Source of the DNA: Actinomortierella ambigua
Lineage: Eukaryota > Mortierellomycota > Mortierellomycetes > Mortierellales > Mortierellaceae
Assembly: GCA_016098155.1 (NCBI GenBank)
Contig: JAAAJB010000004.1
Span: forward strand, 62,001-126,000
Reading direction: 5' to 3'
Length of the DNA stretch: 64,000 bases
Each line of letters opens with the position of its first letter. Within the stretch, counting starts at the first letter, position 1. Below, in pieces: positions 12,501-22,402 of the stretch. The notes under the pieces were generated by a model that saw only the letters and a list, made by a program, of their open reading frames with translations, did not search any database and was not told the DNA's origin. Made by a program: the position numbers and the translations under genes.

Positions 12501-13348
12501 AGGGTTCGAACGGCGGCGCTGGTGGTGGTGGTGGTGGTGGTGGTGGTCATGGTGTGCATGGCGCCTTTACCAATGGATTTGTTAGCGGCAGCACGACAAA
12601 GACGAACGGCAGCAGTAGCAACGGACATGTTCAGCCGCCATCACCTTCTGGCCGCCCATTTGTCCGCACGGCATGGCAGGACCGACTGTTGGGGACGTTT
12701 TTCAGCGACTATGTGCACAACCGCAACAACTTTGGAAGCAACCGACCGAACAGCTTCCTGACACTGTTCCACTCGGTGTGCCACTACTCGTCGGCCGATG
12801 TCCTGTTGCGCGTGGTGTCGCTGCTGGAAGGCTGGCGCAACTCGGCCCTTGAGGCAAGGGCAGCAGCCAAGGTTGGCGGTGGTGGTGATGATGATGTTGA
12901 TGCAGGGACGACGCAGTCGATGATGGAAGGTGTTGTCCAAACGGCGAACGAAGCAAGCTTACCGCCGATCAAAACCGACGTCCAGTTGTTGTTTGTCTGT
13001 GCCTTGGTTGGCCCCCTGTTACACCGGTTCGAAAAGGTGCAGATCGGTGGGACGACAGGTCATTTCTTGGTCGTGCTCGTCGAATTGCTCGCTGCCGTCA
13101 CGACAGGCAAGCTGGGCGAGCTGGCGGCAGCAGCGGCAGCAGCGGCAGCGGCGAGTACCACGACGTCAGGAGGAGAAGGAGGTGAGGGAGGTGGCGAAAG
13201 TGGACTAGAGACGTTTGATCGCATCGTCGACTTTTTGCACCATGTTCGGTCACAGATCCCAAAGGACCCGGACACAACTGCTCGGCTGGCACTCGCTATG
13301 GCTGGTATGAGTCCGTGGCTCCGTGGTCGGATTGCTAGTATTGCATAA
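6584..13348 (+). CDS. MED23: Mediator complex subunit 23 (MED23)
   Basis: About 16 exons: 6584..6640, 6779..6826, about 6956-6981..7100, 7251..7697, 7806..8009, 8155..8486, 8610..8764, 8869..9020, 9115..9247, 9340..9568, 9673..9813, 9928..10189, 10341..10646, 10777..10954, 11043..11164, 11309..13348. All joins keep phase except exon 2/3, where the acceptor is unclear. The product is about 1650 aa; human MED23 is near 1370. MED23 is a tail-associated Mediator subunit linking activators to RNA polymerase II. Matches to the animal protein include the N-terminal TQLQ segment, LVWKYHLLSIEHVLLAL, the KYPEYFGFE region and VFYSNVLLRLLNTFDVVIGRLIE. Extra length is mostly C-terminal low complexity: poly-Gln/Ser near 12300, poly-Gly near 12520, poly-Ala near 13130. 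For exon 15 the GATAG acceptor at 11042 was preferred because it restores phase and family length. Confidence 0.9.
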
Positions 13349-13485
13349 GACTGTCACTCGTTATTATCATTATATTGTAACAAAAATATATATGCGAGAA
13401 AAAAAAAAAGAAAGTTGGCGTGCTTTTATTGCCTAGGAAAAGGAGGAAAGATATATTTGTGTTTGTGTTCTTTTTTTTTTTTTTC
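13349..13485. terminator. Shared 3' flank of convergent MED23 and NKAP-like genes
   Basis: Only 137 bp separate the two stop codons. The stretch is A/T-rich with runs of A and T that could serve 3' processing on both strands, so the two transcripts probably overlap at their 3' ends. Confidence 0.5.
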
Positions 13486-15759
13486 TTAAACTTGATGACC
13501 CGTCGAGCGCAAACGTGCGGCCGCCATATCACGCAAGTCATTAATGATCTTGTTATCCTTCTTGAGTTTCTCCTCCTGTGCATAGCGCAGCATTTCGCGT
13601 TTCTGCTCCGCGTTCAAGACCTGGTTCTCCTTGCGGACACGGACGGCGTTCATCCGGTGGTGACGACTGCCAGACATGACAAAACCCACCTTCTCATACG
13701 ACTCAATCTCTGTGCTCTCCAGACCAATCTCTCCACGACGTGGGATACGTTTGCCCTCTTGCACATACGCCGCCATCGCTGAACCTTCACCGGCCAGCAG
13801 CGCCCCACCATAGCTACGCTCGTCCATCTTCTTGTCCCGGAGCTGCAACGGTGCGGGCCCAACCTCCAGATCATCGCCCGGTAGAACCACCTCCTTCTCC
13901 ACCCACATGTCATCCGAATACTCGTCCTCGATCGGGGGAGCTAACGAGGCTTTGTTCGACACTGGGGCTGGCGTTGTTGATGCTGTTGTTGCCACAAGTG
14001 CTGTCGATGATTTAGTAGCCGCCTTGTCGTTGTGAGGAGCAGAGAGTGGCGACGGTGACCGCGACCGTGAGTGTGACTGTGAACGTGAGTGCGAACGAGA
14101 GCGAGAGCGCCTTTGAGCAGAATCCCGTCGGCGTCGTCCCTCATCCTCGCTCTTCTCGGATCCTGAACGGTCAGAGACGCTGACACTGCGGTCCCGACGG
14201 CTCCGTGACGAACGACTGCTGCGATGGCGATGCGATCGATGGCGTGAGCTCCTCGACGACGAGCGCTTACTCTTCTTGCTCTTCCTGCTCCGCTTGCGAT
14301 CGGAGCGGTCCTCCTCTGAGTCGGTGTCTATTTGAAGGTAGAGAAAGAGAGAGAGAGAAATGAAGTGATGTTTAGCTCGGTGTCGGGGGAAAAAAAAATC
14401 GAACCAAAGGCGAAAAGATTTTTTTTTTTTTTTTTTTTGGTCTTTCTTACCATGCTTACGGCTCTTTTTGGATTTGGATGACTTTTTCTTCACCTCACGA
14501 TCAGGAGATGGCGACCGGTTCCGAAGCTCCGATTCTGTGGGCGAAGGAGCCCAAAGGGAAAACTGGATGGCATTCCGTTGCTCGCGCCGACTAAAAATGA
14601 TTTGGAAAAAAAAAAAAAAAAAGAATACCCTTCAATTTTTGCCCCTTGTACCCCGTTCCTCTTCCTTCCCCCTCCTCTCTCTCTGTCTCTTTCTCTTTCT
14701 CTCTCCCAATGTCAGTCTCATATAAAAAAAAAAAAAAACATACCTATCAGAAAATTGAGGCAGCTGGTCTTGCGTGCGACGACCTCCACGATAGGGTTGC
14801 GATGACCGCGAGTCATCGCCATTCTCTTCGTCTCTACCTCCTCGACGACCACGCCCCTCATGTTCCCGACTAAAGTAGCGATCCAGCTCATCGCGATAAA
14901 CGCCCGGTCGCCGTCCATCGCGATCCCCATCACGATCACGATCACGATCATGGCCGCCACGGTATTGACCGCCAAACCGTCCACCGTCTCGATCGCCTCG
15001 TGAAGGCACATAACGATCGTCTCGTCCACCGCCACCGTTTTCAACTCGATCCCTGCGTTGAGACGATGGTGGTGGTGGTGGTGGTGATCGGGATCGGGAT
15101 CTTGGCTGATTCTGGTAGTCACGGCGCCGGCCATCCTGATCTCCTGTTCCGCCTCCACGTCCTCTTACAGGACCATCACCTCGCCGTGTCCGCCCAAACC
15201 CATCCCGGTCATCGTCGTCACGCTTGAGCGGGGAGCGGGATCGTGACCGCCGTCGTGGAGGGCTATTGTCCCGTCGGTTGTTGTTCCGTGATGATGGTGG
15301 TGGTGGTGGGCTCCTGCTACGGCTTTTGTTGCGGTCATCACCTCCTTGGCTTCTCGACCTCGAATTTGATCTCTCTGCTCTCCTGTTTCTGTCGTTTTCA
15401 TTGCGACCTGGTGGGCTAGGGTTGCGTGGATCCTGACGACCACGACGAGGTTGACTGTCGTTGTTTTTGTTGTTGCTGCTGCGTCCTCGTCCGGGTGATC
15501 GTGATCTTGATCTTGATCGTGAGGACTGGATACGACGGTACGAACGAGAGGGAGGAGGGGTACGAGAACGAGAACGAGACTGGTGGCGGTGGCCCTGAGA
15601 AGGCGAAGGCGAACGTCGTCCTCGGCTAAGGCTTCTTTGACGTTGTTGTTGTTGTTCCTGTTCTTGACGACGACGAGGCGGTGGAGATGGCGAACGAGAG
15701 TCGGTGCGCCGTTGGATTGGGCTGACAGAGCGTGAATCTGCTCGATGGCGGTCTGCCAT
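13486..15759 (-). CDS. NKAP-family RS-rich nuclear protein
   Basis: Three exons, complement(13486..14327, 14451..14590, 14744..15759), join in phase (2, then 1) to 665 aa. NKAP proteins are nuclear factors linked to pre-mRNA splicing and transcriptional repression in animals. Seen: a long N-terminal Arg/Ser/Asp/Gly-rich region (about residues 1-340) with many RS, RSRSRSP and GGRD units; a short segment SRREQRNAIQ followed by LWAPSPTE, resembling the middle block of NKAP; a second RS/KS-rich region; and a conserved C-terminal domain (about residues 550-650) with GGALLAGEGSAMAAYVQEGK, RIPRRGEIGL, GFVMSGSRHHRMNAVRVRKE and NQVLNAEQKREML. This C-terminal block is diagnostic for NKAP. Both introns carry long homopolymer runs. 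No recognisable RRM is present, so it is not a classical SR splicing factor. Confidence 0.88.
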
Positions 15760-17274
15760 GATGTTTATGATGTGTGTGTGGAGGATGTAAAAAAAAAAAA
15801 AATGCCGATCAATAATGGCGAAGTGTCTAAAAGTGGCCAGAGCCTGATTCGGTCACATGACAGGCTATATCTTACAACAGCCATTATTTCTCGAGTTGCC
15901 TGCTCTCCTCCTCTGCAGTCTTGGTAGCTTGCTTCTTGCTAGGTCTGTTGTCTTCTGCGCCATTCACATCACGGTACTTCGCGGCCTCGCCTCCATAGAA
16001 AGTTACCGTCTTCGACAACAGGTAGGTGATAGTTTGGGCGCCCTACCCCCTCCTTTTCCATGTGGCCATGCATCATAGTACAAGTATTGTGTCCTGTCTT
16101 TACATTGTGATGCATAAACCTCTGACAGGCGTCGCAATATAAGTGAATATAAGTGACGGAAGCTCTTGGCGTGGGTGACAAAGCCCATACTACAGGGCAC
16201 GTCTTGGAGTAGTACACATTAATACCGACAATAACATACCCCAACGAGCGAGACAGCTCACCAAGGTGTGACTGAAGAATGCCATCCACCGACGATAGCC
16301 CGCGTATGCTTTAAAACTTGGAGAGTCCGATCCCGATGACTACACTGTTGTCCCGATCTCTATTGGCACTTGTCGATCCGCCTACCACCTGCAACAAATT
16401 TCTGCACTGCGCCTGAATTCAGCCACTTCACAAATTTTACTATTTGAGGGCTATTATAGTAAACATTTGGATGGTCAGAATGCGATTTGGGTACTCCAAA
16501 CAAGATAATGTGAAAATTCAAAAACGGTATTTTATTGCTGTTTGACATGGAAATTTGAGATTAAGAGGCGCGGCGCAGACATGGAGGAACGTAAACACGA
16601 CTCCCATTGTAGAGTCATGAAGACTCTACTTGAAAACGCACAGTGACAAATATATTCCTGTCCTAAAGTTGAACGGGTAAGCCAACTGTCAAGTCGTCAA
16701 GTGAAAGCCAAGAGCAAGCCACAAAAGTTATCGCATCTCCCGTGCACTCGTTGTATCTCCCATACAACCGGAGCATCCAATGGTGCCAAAATACCAGACC
16801 TGCCAACGCCAGACCTGCCCTGATGGTGAGGAACAGCCGTCTCGCGGTAACTCCTTCTCCTTCATAAACACATGTCAAAGCATAAGTACCCCGCGGCCGC
16901 CACCATGCTGGCTTGAGCCGTAGGTTGCAATCCTTCGGTCATCACCAGTATCCCTATGTCTAACGTATTTTAATTCAAAGTTATAAAGTTGTCCGCCTGT
17001 CGTTGCACAGCGGCCTTCCTCAACAACCGAATAGTCTCGCTTATCCTCGTAGTGGCACCAACGCTTTTGCAATACATCCGTGCTGGTCGTGCTGTGCTGC
17101 CACTATCCTTGCTCGGATCCATGGAGGCGCAATACAATACGTGAATGCCGTATTGCCGTTCTGCTTGACTCTTGACCAAGGTCATGTCGCTAGCCAACGA
17201 CACCTCAGGCACCAACATTCTCGAGCGTACTTGTGCGGATGTACCTCTCGCCCGCCGCGCCCTTACTTTGATGG
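15760..17274. other. 1.5-kb region with no supported gene
   Basis: This holds the NKAP-like promoter side and the 3' flank of the Sel1 gene. Short ORFs on both strands lack recognisable domains and splice support. An A/T-rich patch at about 16400-16550 contains a 62-codon minus-strand ORF that might be an old element remnant, but no terminal repeats or coding family were recognised. Confidence 0.5.
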
Positions 17275-20200
17275 TTACCATGTCCAACGTTTGCGTATTG
17301 CTACTACGCTGGCTCTCGCGCGCCTATGCCCTTGTTCGGCTGCCTTGGTGTACCAATCGAATGCCTTGATGTCACTCTGATCGACCCCTCGTCCTCGTTC
17401 GTACATGACTCCAAGGCTGAACTGTGCGAATGCATTCCCTTGTTCAGCTGCCTTGGTGTACCACTGGACAGCCTCGATGCTGCTCTGATTGACCCCTCGT
17501 CCTCGTTCGTACATCACTCCTAGGCTTGCCTGTGCGTCTGCATCCCCATGTTCAGCTGCCTTGGTGTACCACTGCACAGCCTTGATGTCGCTCTGACCGA
17601 CCCCTCGTCCACTGCGGAACAAGAATCCAAGGTTTTCCTGTGCGCGAGTATTCCCTTGCTCGGCTGCCTTGGTGTACCACTTAGCTGCCTCGATGTCGTT
17701 CTGATCGATCCCTCGCCCTTTTTTATACATGAATCCAAGTCTTGCCTGTGCGTCTACATCCCCTTGCTCAGCTGCCTTTGTGTACCACTGGACAGCCTCG
17801 ACGTCGCTCTGATTGACACCTAGTCCTCGTTCGTGCATCACTCCAAGGTTGAACTGTGCTTTTGCATTCCCTTGCTCAGCTGCCTTGGTGTACCAATTGA
17901 CTGCCTCGATGTCGCTCTGGTCGACTCCTCGTCCTTGTTGGCACATCACTCCAAGGTTGAACTGTGCGCATGCATGCCCATGCTCGGCTGCCTTGGTGTA
18001 CCAATTGACCGCCTCGATGTCGCTCTGATCGACCCCTTGTCCACGGTCGTACATGAATCCAAGGTTGAACTGTGCGTTTGCATTCCCTTGCTCAGCGGCC
18101 TTGGTGTACCAATTGACTGCCTCGGTGTCGTTCTGATCAACCCCTCGTCCATGTCGGTACATGAATCCAAGGCTTGTCTGCGCGCTTATATACCCTTGTT
18201 CGGCTGCCTTGGTGTACCAATCGAATGCCTTGATGTCGCTCTGATCGGCCCCTCGTCCACGGTAGTACATATTTCCAAGGTTGAGCTGTGCGCGTGCACT
18301 TCCTTGCTCAGCTGCCTTGGTGTACCAATTGACTGCCTCGATGTCGCTCTGGTCGACTCCTCGTCCTTGTTGGCACATCAGTCCAAGGTTTGTCTGCGCG
18401 CTTATATACCCTTGTTCGGCTGCCTTAGTATACCACTTGGCAGCTTCGATGTAACTCTGATCGACCCCTCGTCCTTGGTCGTACATGAATCCAAGGTTGA
18501 ACTGTGCGTTTGTATTCCCTTGCTCAGCGGCCTTGGTGTACCAATTGAATGCCTTGATGTCGTTCTGATCAACCCCTCGTCCATGTCGGTACATGAATCC
18601 AAGGTTCGCCTGTGCGAGTGCATCCCCTTGCTCAGCTGCCTTGGTGTACCAATTGACCGCCTCGATGTCGCTCTGATCGACTCTCCGTCCCTGCCGGCAC
18701 ATCACTCCAAGGCTTGTCTGTGCGTTTGCATTCCCTTGCTCAGCGGCTTTGGTGTACCATTTAACTGCCTCGATGTAGTTCTGATCGACCCCTCGTCCTC
18801 GTTCGTACATTACTCCAAGGTATGACTGTGCTTCTGCATCGCCTTGTTCAGCCGCCTTGGTGTACCACTGGACAGCCTCGATGTCGCTCTGATCGGTTCC
18901 TCGTCCATTGTAGTACATGAATCCAAGGTTGAACTGTGCGAATGCATTCCCTTGCTCAGCGGCCTTGGTGTACCAATTGACTGCCTCGATGTCACTCTGA
19001 TCAACTCCTCGTCCATGGTCGTACATCACTCCAAGGCTGAACTGTGCGCCTGTATTCCCTTGCTCGGCTGCTTTGGTGTACCACTTAACAGCTTCGATGT
19101 CACTCTGATCGACCCCTCGTCCTTGTTCGTGCATGAGCCCAAGGTTCGCCTGTGCTTCTGCATCCCCTTGTTCGGCTGCTTTGGTGTACCACTTAACTGC
19201 CTCGATGTCGTTCTGATCGATCCCTCGCCCTTTTTTATACATGAATCCAAGTCTTGCCTGTGCGTCTACATCCCCTTGCTCAGCTGCCTTTGTGTACCAC
19301 TGGACAGCCTCGACGTCGCTCCGATTGACGCCTATTCCTCGTTCGTGCATCACTCCAAGGTTGAACTGTGCTTTTGCATTCCCTTGCTCAGCTGCCTTAG
19401 TACACCACTTGACTGCTTCTATGTCGCTCTGGTCGACCCCTTGTCCAAGGCCGTACATCGATCCAAGGTTACACTGTGCGCGTGCATTCCCTTGCTCGGC
19501 TGCTTTGGCGTACCAATTGACTGCCTCGATGTCGCTCTGATCGACCCCTCGTCCTTGGTCGTACATCCATCCAAGGCTCGCCTGTGCGTCTGCGTCCCCT
19601 TGTTCGGCTGCCTTTGTGTACCACATGGCTGCTTCAGAGTCGTTCTGCCCAACCCCACGGCCCTCCTTGTACATCTCGCCCACCTTGAATTGTGCTTTGG
19701 CGATGCCGTGGGCAGCTGCCCTGTGATACCAGATGGCGGCCTCGACATCGCTTGCATTCACGCCTTGGCCTTGTTCGTACATCCCGCCGAGGGAAAGCTG
19801 CGCCGTGGCGTTCCCACCCTTGGCCGCCTGCCGATACCACCAGAACGAGTCTTCAGCGCTCTTGTCGATGATCCCTCCACCATGACTGTAGAGCCACCCG
19901 AGAAACAGCTGGGCCTCCTTGTTGCCTTGCTCGGCCGCCTGGCTAAAGTATTGTATAACATTGTCGTCAGACTGTGGCAAACGTCCTGTGCTGGCATGGG
20001 ACGCGGTGTCAGGATCGGCATCGGCCGACGATGGTTTGCTTTTCGTGTCGACAAGGGTGGTGCTGTCGCTGCTGAATCTGAGTGACATGGAAATGGCATC
20101 GTCACCATCGTCAGTCGCATCTTTTTGTTCCTCCCGTACCAAGATCACCTCGCTCGCATCGGGTCGCCGGTCAAAATCCTGGTGCCAGCAGCGCTCGACC

Positions 20201-20922
20201 CACTCAGGATAGTCGGTCGGTGTGTCATCTTGTACTCTCTCGCGATGGCCACTCTTGACATGTATGGCAAGCAGTGCTCCGGTGTCTTGGTCTTTGAATG
20301 GCTGTGTATGTGTGTAGCTGGCTGCCGTTCCCCACATCACCACCCCTGGTGTAAAAATGTTCGTCTTGGCGGGGCTGACAGGCCCCACGACTTTAAGGAG
20401 TTCTGGTACGAGCCACCTCAGTATCCCATCAGGCCTGCCAGACGACATGCATAGACTGCTGCCGACAATCGACCAGACCTGAGCAAGTCCAAAAGCAGAC
20501 AGTTTGGCCCCCATCTGCCTCGTCAGGAGCACATTCACACTCTTGAGGTCACGGTGGAGGACAGATTCTTGATGGATGTACTCGAGTTCTCGAGCAATCT
20601 CATGAGCGAGACGCTCCTTGCTCTGCCAGTCGAGCGTGCCGGCTTTGATGGCCCTGGAGAGAGTCCCATTTTCGGCCAGCCCCATGATGAGGTAGATGGG
20701 ATTGTCCTGCTCGAGAGTCCTAAAGAACTGGATGATGCTACAGCGTCGCAGCCTTTTAAAGTTCTCGATCTGTCTCTGGATAGCCAGGTCCTGATAATCC
20801 TCCGGAGAGAGGAAGAATGTCTTCGCTGAACACTGCTGAAATTCACAGAGAGCCTCGTAGACAGATCCATAGCCTCCTGGGCTGCGAGATTTTCCCAGAA
20901 CCAACAAGGATTGCAGAGAGGA
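17275..20922 (-). CDS. TKL-like pseudokinase fused to 24 Sel1-like repeats
   Basis: The main exon runs from an acceptor TTTTTAG (exon start 20922) to a TAA at 17275, 1215 codons. It has no ATG before codon 80, so an upstream exon is needed. An ATG at 21034-21036 directly followed by a GT donor would fit in phase and add only Met. Counting from the Leu at 20907: residues 1-260 form a kinase-like domain with glycine loop PGGYGSVYEA, Lys in SAKTFF (29) and HRDLKSVNVLL (118-128). The DFG motif reads SAFG (137-140), so the metal-binding Asp is lost, and APE reads VPE. An acidic linker follows, then 24 Sel1-like repeats of 36 residues (consensus core AQxxLGxMYxxGRGVDQSDIEAVxWYTKAAEQGN). Sel1 repeats form alpha-solenoids that bind proteins. 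Inference: a scaffold or sensor rather than an active kinase. Such kinase-Sel1 fusions are numerous in early-diverging fungi. Confidence 0.85.
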   Translation of the reverse strand, partial: SSLQSLLVLGKSRSPGGYGSVYEALCEFQQCSAKTFFLSPEDYQDLAIQRQIENFKRLRRCSIIQFFRTLEQDNPIYLIMGLAENGTLSRAIKAGTLDWQSKERLAHEIARELEYIHQESVLHRDLKSVNVLLTRQMGAKLSAFGLAQVWSIVGSSLCMSSGRPDGILRWLVPELLKVVGPVSPAKTNIFTPGVVMWGTAASYTHTQPFKDQDTGALLAIHVKSGHRERVQDDTPTDYPEWVERCWHQDFDRRPDASEVILVREEQKDATDDGDDAISMSLRFSSDSTTLVDTKSKPSSADADPDTASHASTGRLPQSDDNVIQYFSQAAEQGNKEAQLFLGWLYSHGGGIIDKSAEDSFWWYRQAAKGGNATAQLSLGGMYEQGQGVNASDVEAAIWYHRAAAHGIAKAQFKVGEMYKEGRGVGQNDSEAAMWYTKAAEQGDADAQASLGWMYDQGRGVDQSDIEAVNWYAKAAEQGNARAQCNLGSMYGLGQGVDQSDIEAVKWCTKAAEQGNAKAQFNLGVMHERGIGVNRSDVEAVQWYTKAAEQGDVDAQARLGFMYKKGRGIDQNDIEAVKWYTKAAEQGDAEAQANLGLMHEQGRGVDQSDIEAVKWYTKAAEQGNTGAQFSLGVMYDHGRGVDQSDIEAVNWYTKAAEQGNAFAQFNLGFMYYNGRGTDQSDIEAVQWYTKAAEQGDAEAQSYLGVMYERGRGVDQNYIEAVKWYTKAAEQGNANAQTSLGVMCRQGRRVDQSDIEAVNWYTKAAEQGDALAQANLGFMYRHGRGVDQNDIKAFNWYTKAAEQGNTNAQFNLGFMYDQGRGVDQSYIEAAKWYTKAAEQGYISAQTNLGLMCQQGRGVDQSDIEAVNWYTKAAEQGSARAQLNLGNMYYRGRGADQSDIKAFDWYTKAAEQGYISAQTSLGFMYRHGRGVDQNDTEAVNWYTKAAEQGNANAQFNLGFMYDRGQGVDQSDIEAVNWYTKAAEHGHACAQFNLGVMCQQGRGVDQSDIEAVNWYTKAAEQGNAKAQFNLGVMHERGLGVNQSDVEAVQWYTKAAEQGDVDAQARLGFMYKKGRGIDQNDIEAAKWYTKAAEQGNTRAQENLGFLFRSGRGVGQSDIKAVQWYTKAAEHGDADAQASLGVMYERGRGVNQSSIEAVQWYTKAAEQGNAFAQFSLGVMYERGRGVDQSDIKAFDWYTKAAEQGHRRARASVVAIRKRWTW
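17300..19965 (-). repeat. 108-bp periodic repeat array coding Sel1-like units
   Basis: About 24 coding units of 108 bp lie head to tail. The reverse complement repeatedly reads CTTGGTGTACCAATTGACTG or close variants. The outermost 5' units (near 19700-19960) are divergent and the inner ones are much more alike, as expected for arrays that grow by internal unequal exchange. Confidence 0.9.
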
Positions 20923-21688
20923 CTAAAAAGAAAAAAAAATAAAATAAAATAAAGTCAGGGAGAGAACAATGGTAAGAAGCCTATTCAGTTTCCACAGCTT
21001 GGCAAAACGCGTTAATGGTAGATTCGAAGGTACCATTAAGAGAGACTTGATTGGTTTACGGAATTGAATGGAGACGACATGCAATCACTCTTGATGGCGA
21101 GATGACTGTTGAGAAATGAAAATCGCTGAACCCTGCCATTTCTGCCGCTGTGAACAGGCAGTGGCTGGGTTCAAAAAAAAAAAAAAAAGAAAGCTAATCC
21201 AATCCTGAAGGGCACAGGACAATTAATTCTTCACGCTAAATCCGTAGACAACGGATTACCGGGTTTATTGTATTCTCTCTGCCTTTTAAAATGGCATCCC
21301 CATCGTCAACGGTCGACTTGATTTCTTGACCTTGACAACATGGAGATAGCTGTGTGGGTCGACAGGACACGTTCAGCTGTCGGGGCAGACGCAGACACAA
21401 CCACATTGGGGGTTCACACTCAGGCAACCCAAAAAGTGCTGCTTCCTATTGTGCAGGGAATGCCCACATTAGCGCATTTTACCTTTTTTTTTTTTTTTTT
21501 TGGCAAACGGCTAATTTTCTGGTAGAAGAGCAGAAGAGACCGCTGACAGACCATGTATCATGTATTCCAAACTTGCCTGTTGCATGGCCAGGTTTGGGTA
21601 TGTGATTGGAGGCGAAACAAGACTTTATTGTACCTGAGGAGTGGGAATTAGAAACGAGATTAAAAACAATGCAATGTTGTAGAGGTCA
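20923..21688. other. Intergenic between Sel1 gene and Sec6 fragment
   Basis: This contains the likely 5' intron and promoter of the Sel1 gene, two homopolymer runs (A at about 21173, T at about 21484), and a minus-strand AATAAA at 21624-21629 serving the Sec6-like fragment. No other gene was seen. Confidence 0.5.
21624..21629 (-). terminator. Poly(A) signal of Sec6-like fragment
   Basis: TTTATT on the plus strand reads AATAAA on the minus strand, 60 nt beyond the TAG stop at 21689. Confidence 0.5.
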
Positions 21689-22402
21689 CTACTGTTTGAC
21701 CTTGGCAAACACCGTCGCCTCGCAACCAAGTCCCGGCGGGTTATTCATGAACCGCATGCGAATCGCCTCGAGGACCGACCTCACGGTCGAGCGATCCAAG
21801 TCAGTGCGCTTGCGCACCACGTCCTCGACCAGACCTTGCGGCAGGTCTGGGAATTGATAATATAAGGGAATCAGCTTTAGCATCGCCGTCTTTACCGTAC
21901 AGCAGCAAAAATCATGCAATAGCTCCAGTGGATGTATGAGCTCCTGGATCTTGGCCGGTGGGATAAACTGCACAAAGAAATTCACCACCTGCTGTCGCTC
22001 GGCCGTCAGTCGGCCCGATAAACCTTGATCCGGATCCAGCTTGATGCCCTTCTGGCGCAGGGCGCCGATCATGGCCACAACCAGCCGCTCCAGCATCCAC
22101 TCCATCATCTTGGAAAACATAGAGTCGCCCATCGCGTGCTTGTAGTCGGCGCTAAAGTGTTGTAGCGTGCCAATGATCATGCCCATGCTCGACCCCTTGT
22201 CGTACCATTCGGCCGTGTACAGCACACCCACGGCAACCTTAATGACCGTAAAAATGTTGTCGAGTAACAGATTCACCCTTTGTGTGGCCACATCAAAGAA
22301 GCCGTCCATCGACTTGTTTTCGCCTTTCAAGGTTTTGAGGGAGGAGAGGTGGGGGGAGGAGAGGTGGGGCAAGCCCCACTGGACTCTGTCATGCATGTTC
22401 AC
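21689..22402 (-). pseudogene. Exocyst subunit Sec6 (EXOC3) C-terminal fragment
   Basis: One open frame of up to 237 codons. From residue 32 on (MDGFFDVATQRVNLLLDNIF, then YTAEWYDKGSSMGMIIGTL, MEWMLERLVVAMIGALRQKG, and a late YYQFPDLPQGLVEDVVRKR) it follows the C-terminal helical-bundle domain of Sec6. Sec6 is a core subunit of the exocyst, which tethers secretory vesicles at the plasma membrane. A complete Sec6 is about 750 residues, but no further Sec6-like sequence is seen upstream to 23224. The upstream codons include a repeated GAGGTGGGGGGAGGAGAGGT stretch that looks like non-coding DNA. The frame has no stops and an AATAAA follows, so it may still be transcribed. Either a truncated duplicate or a short Sec6-like gene; the former is preferred. 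Confidence 0.6.

Noticed and set aside
17300..19965. Regular repeat spacing suggestive of a CRISPR-like array
   Set aside because: The period is 108 bp with coding units throughout and no spacer/repeat alternation; these are Sel1 codons in a eukaryotic gene.
17833..20085. Long plus-strand ORFs (330 and 413 codons) opposite the Sel1 gene
   Set aside because: They are antisense shadows of the 108-bp coding repeat: a period divisible by three keeps other frames open. They have no domain of their own.
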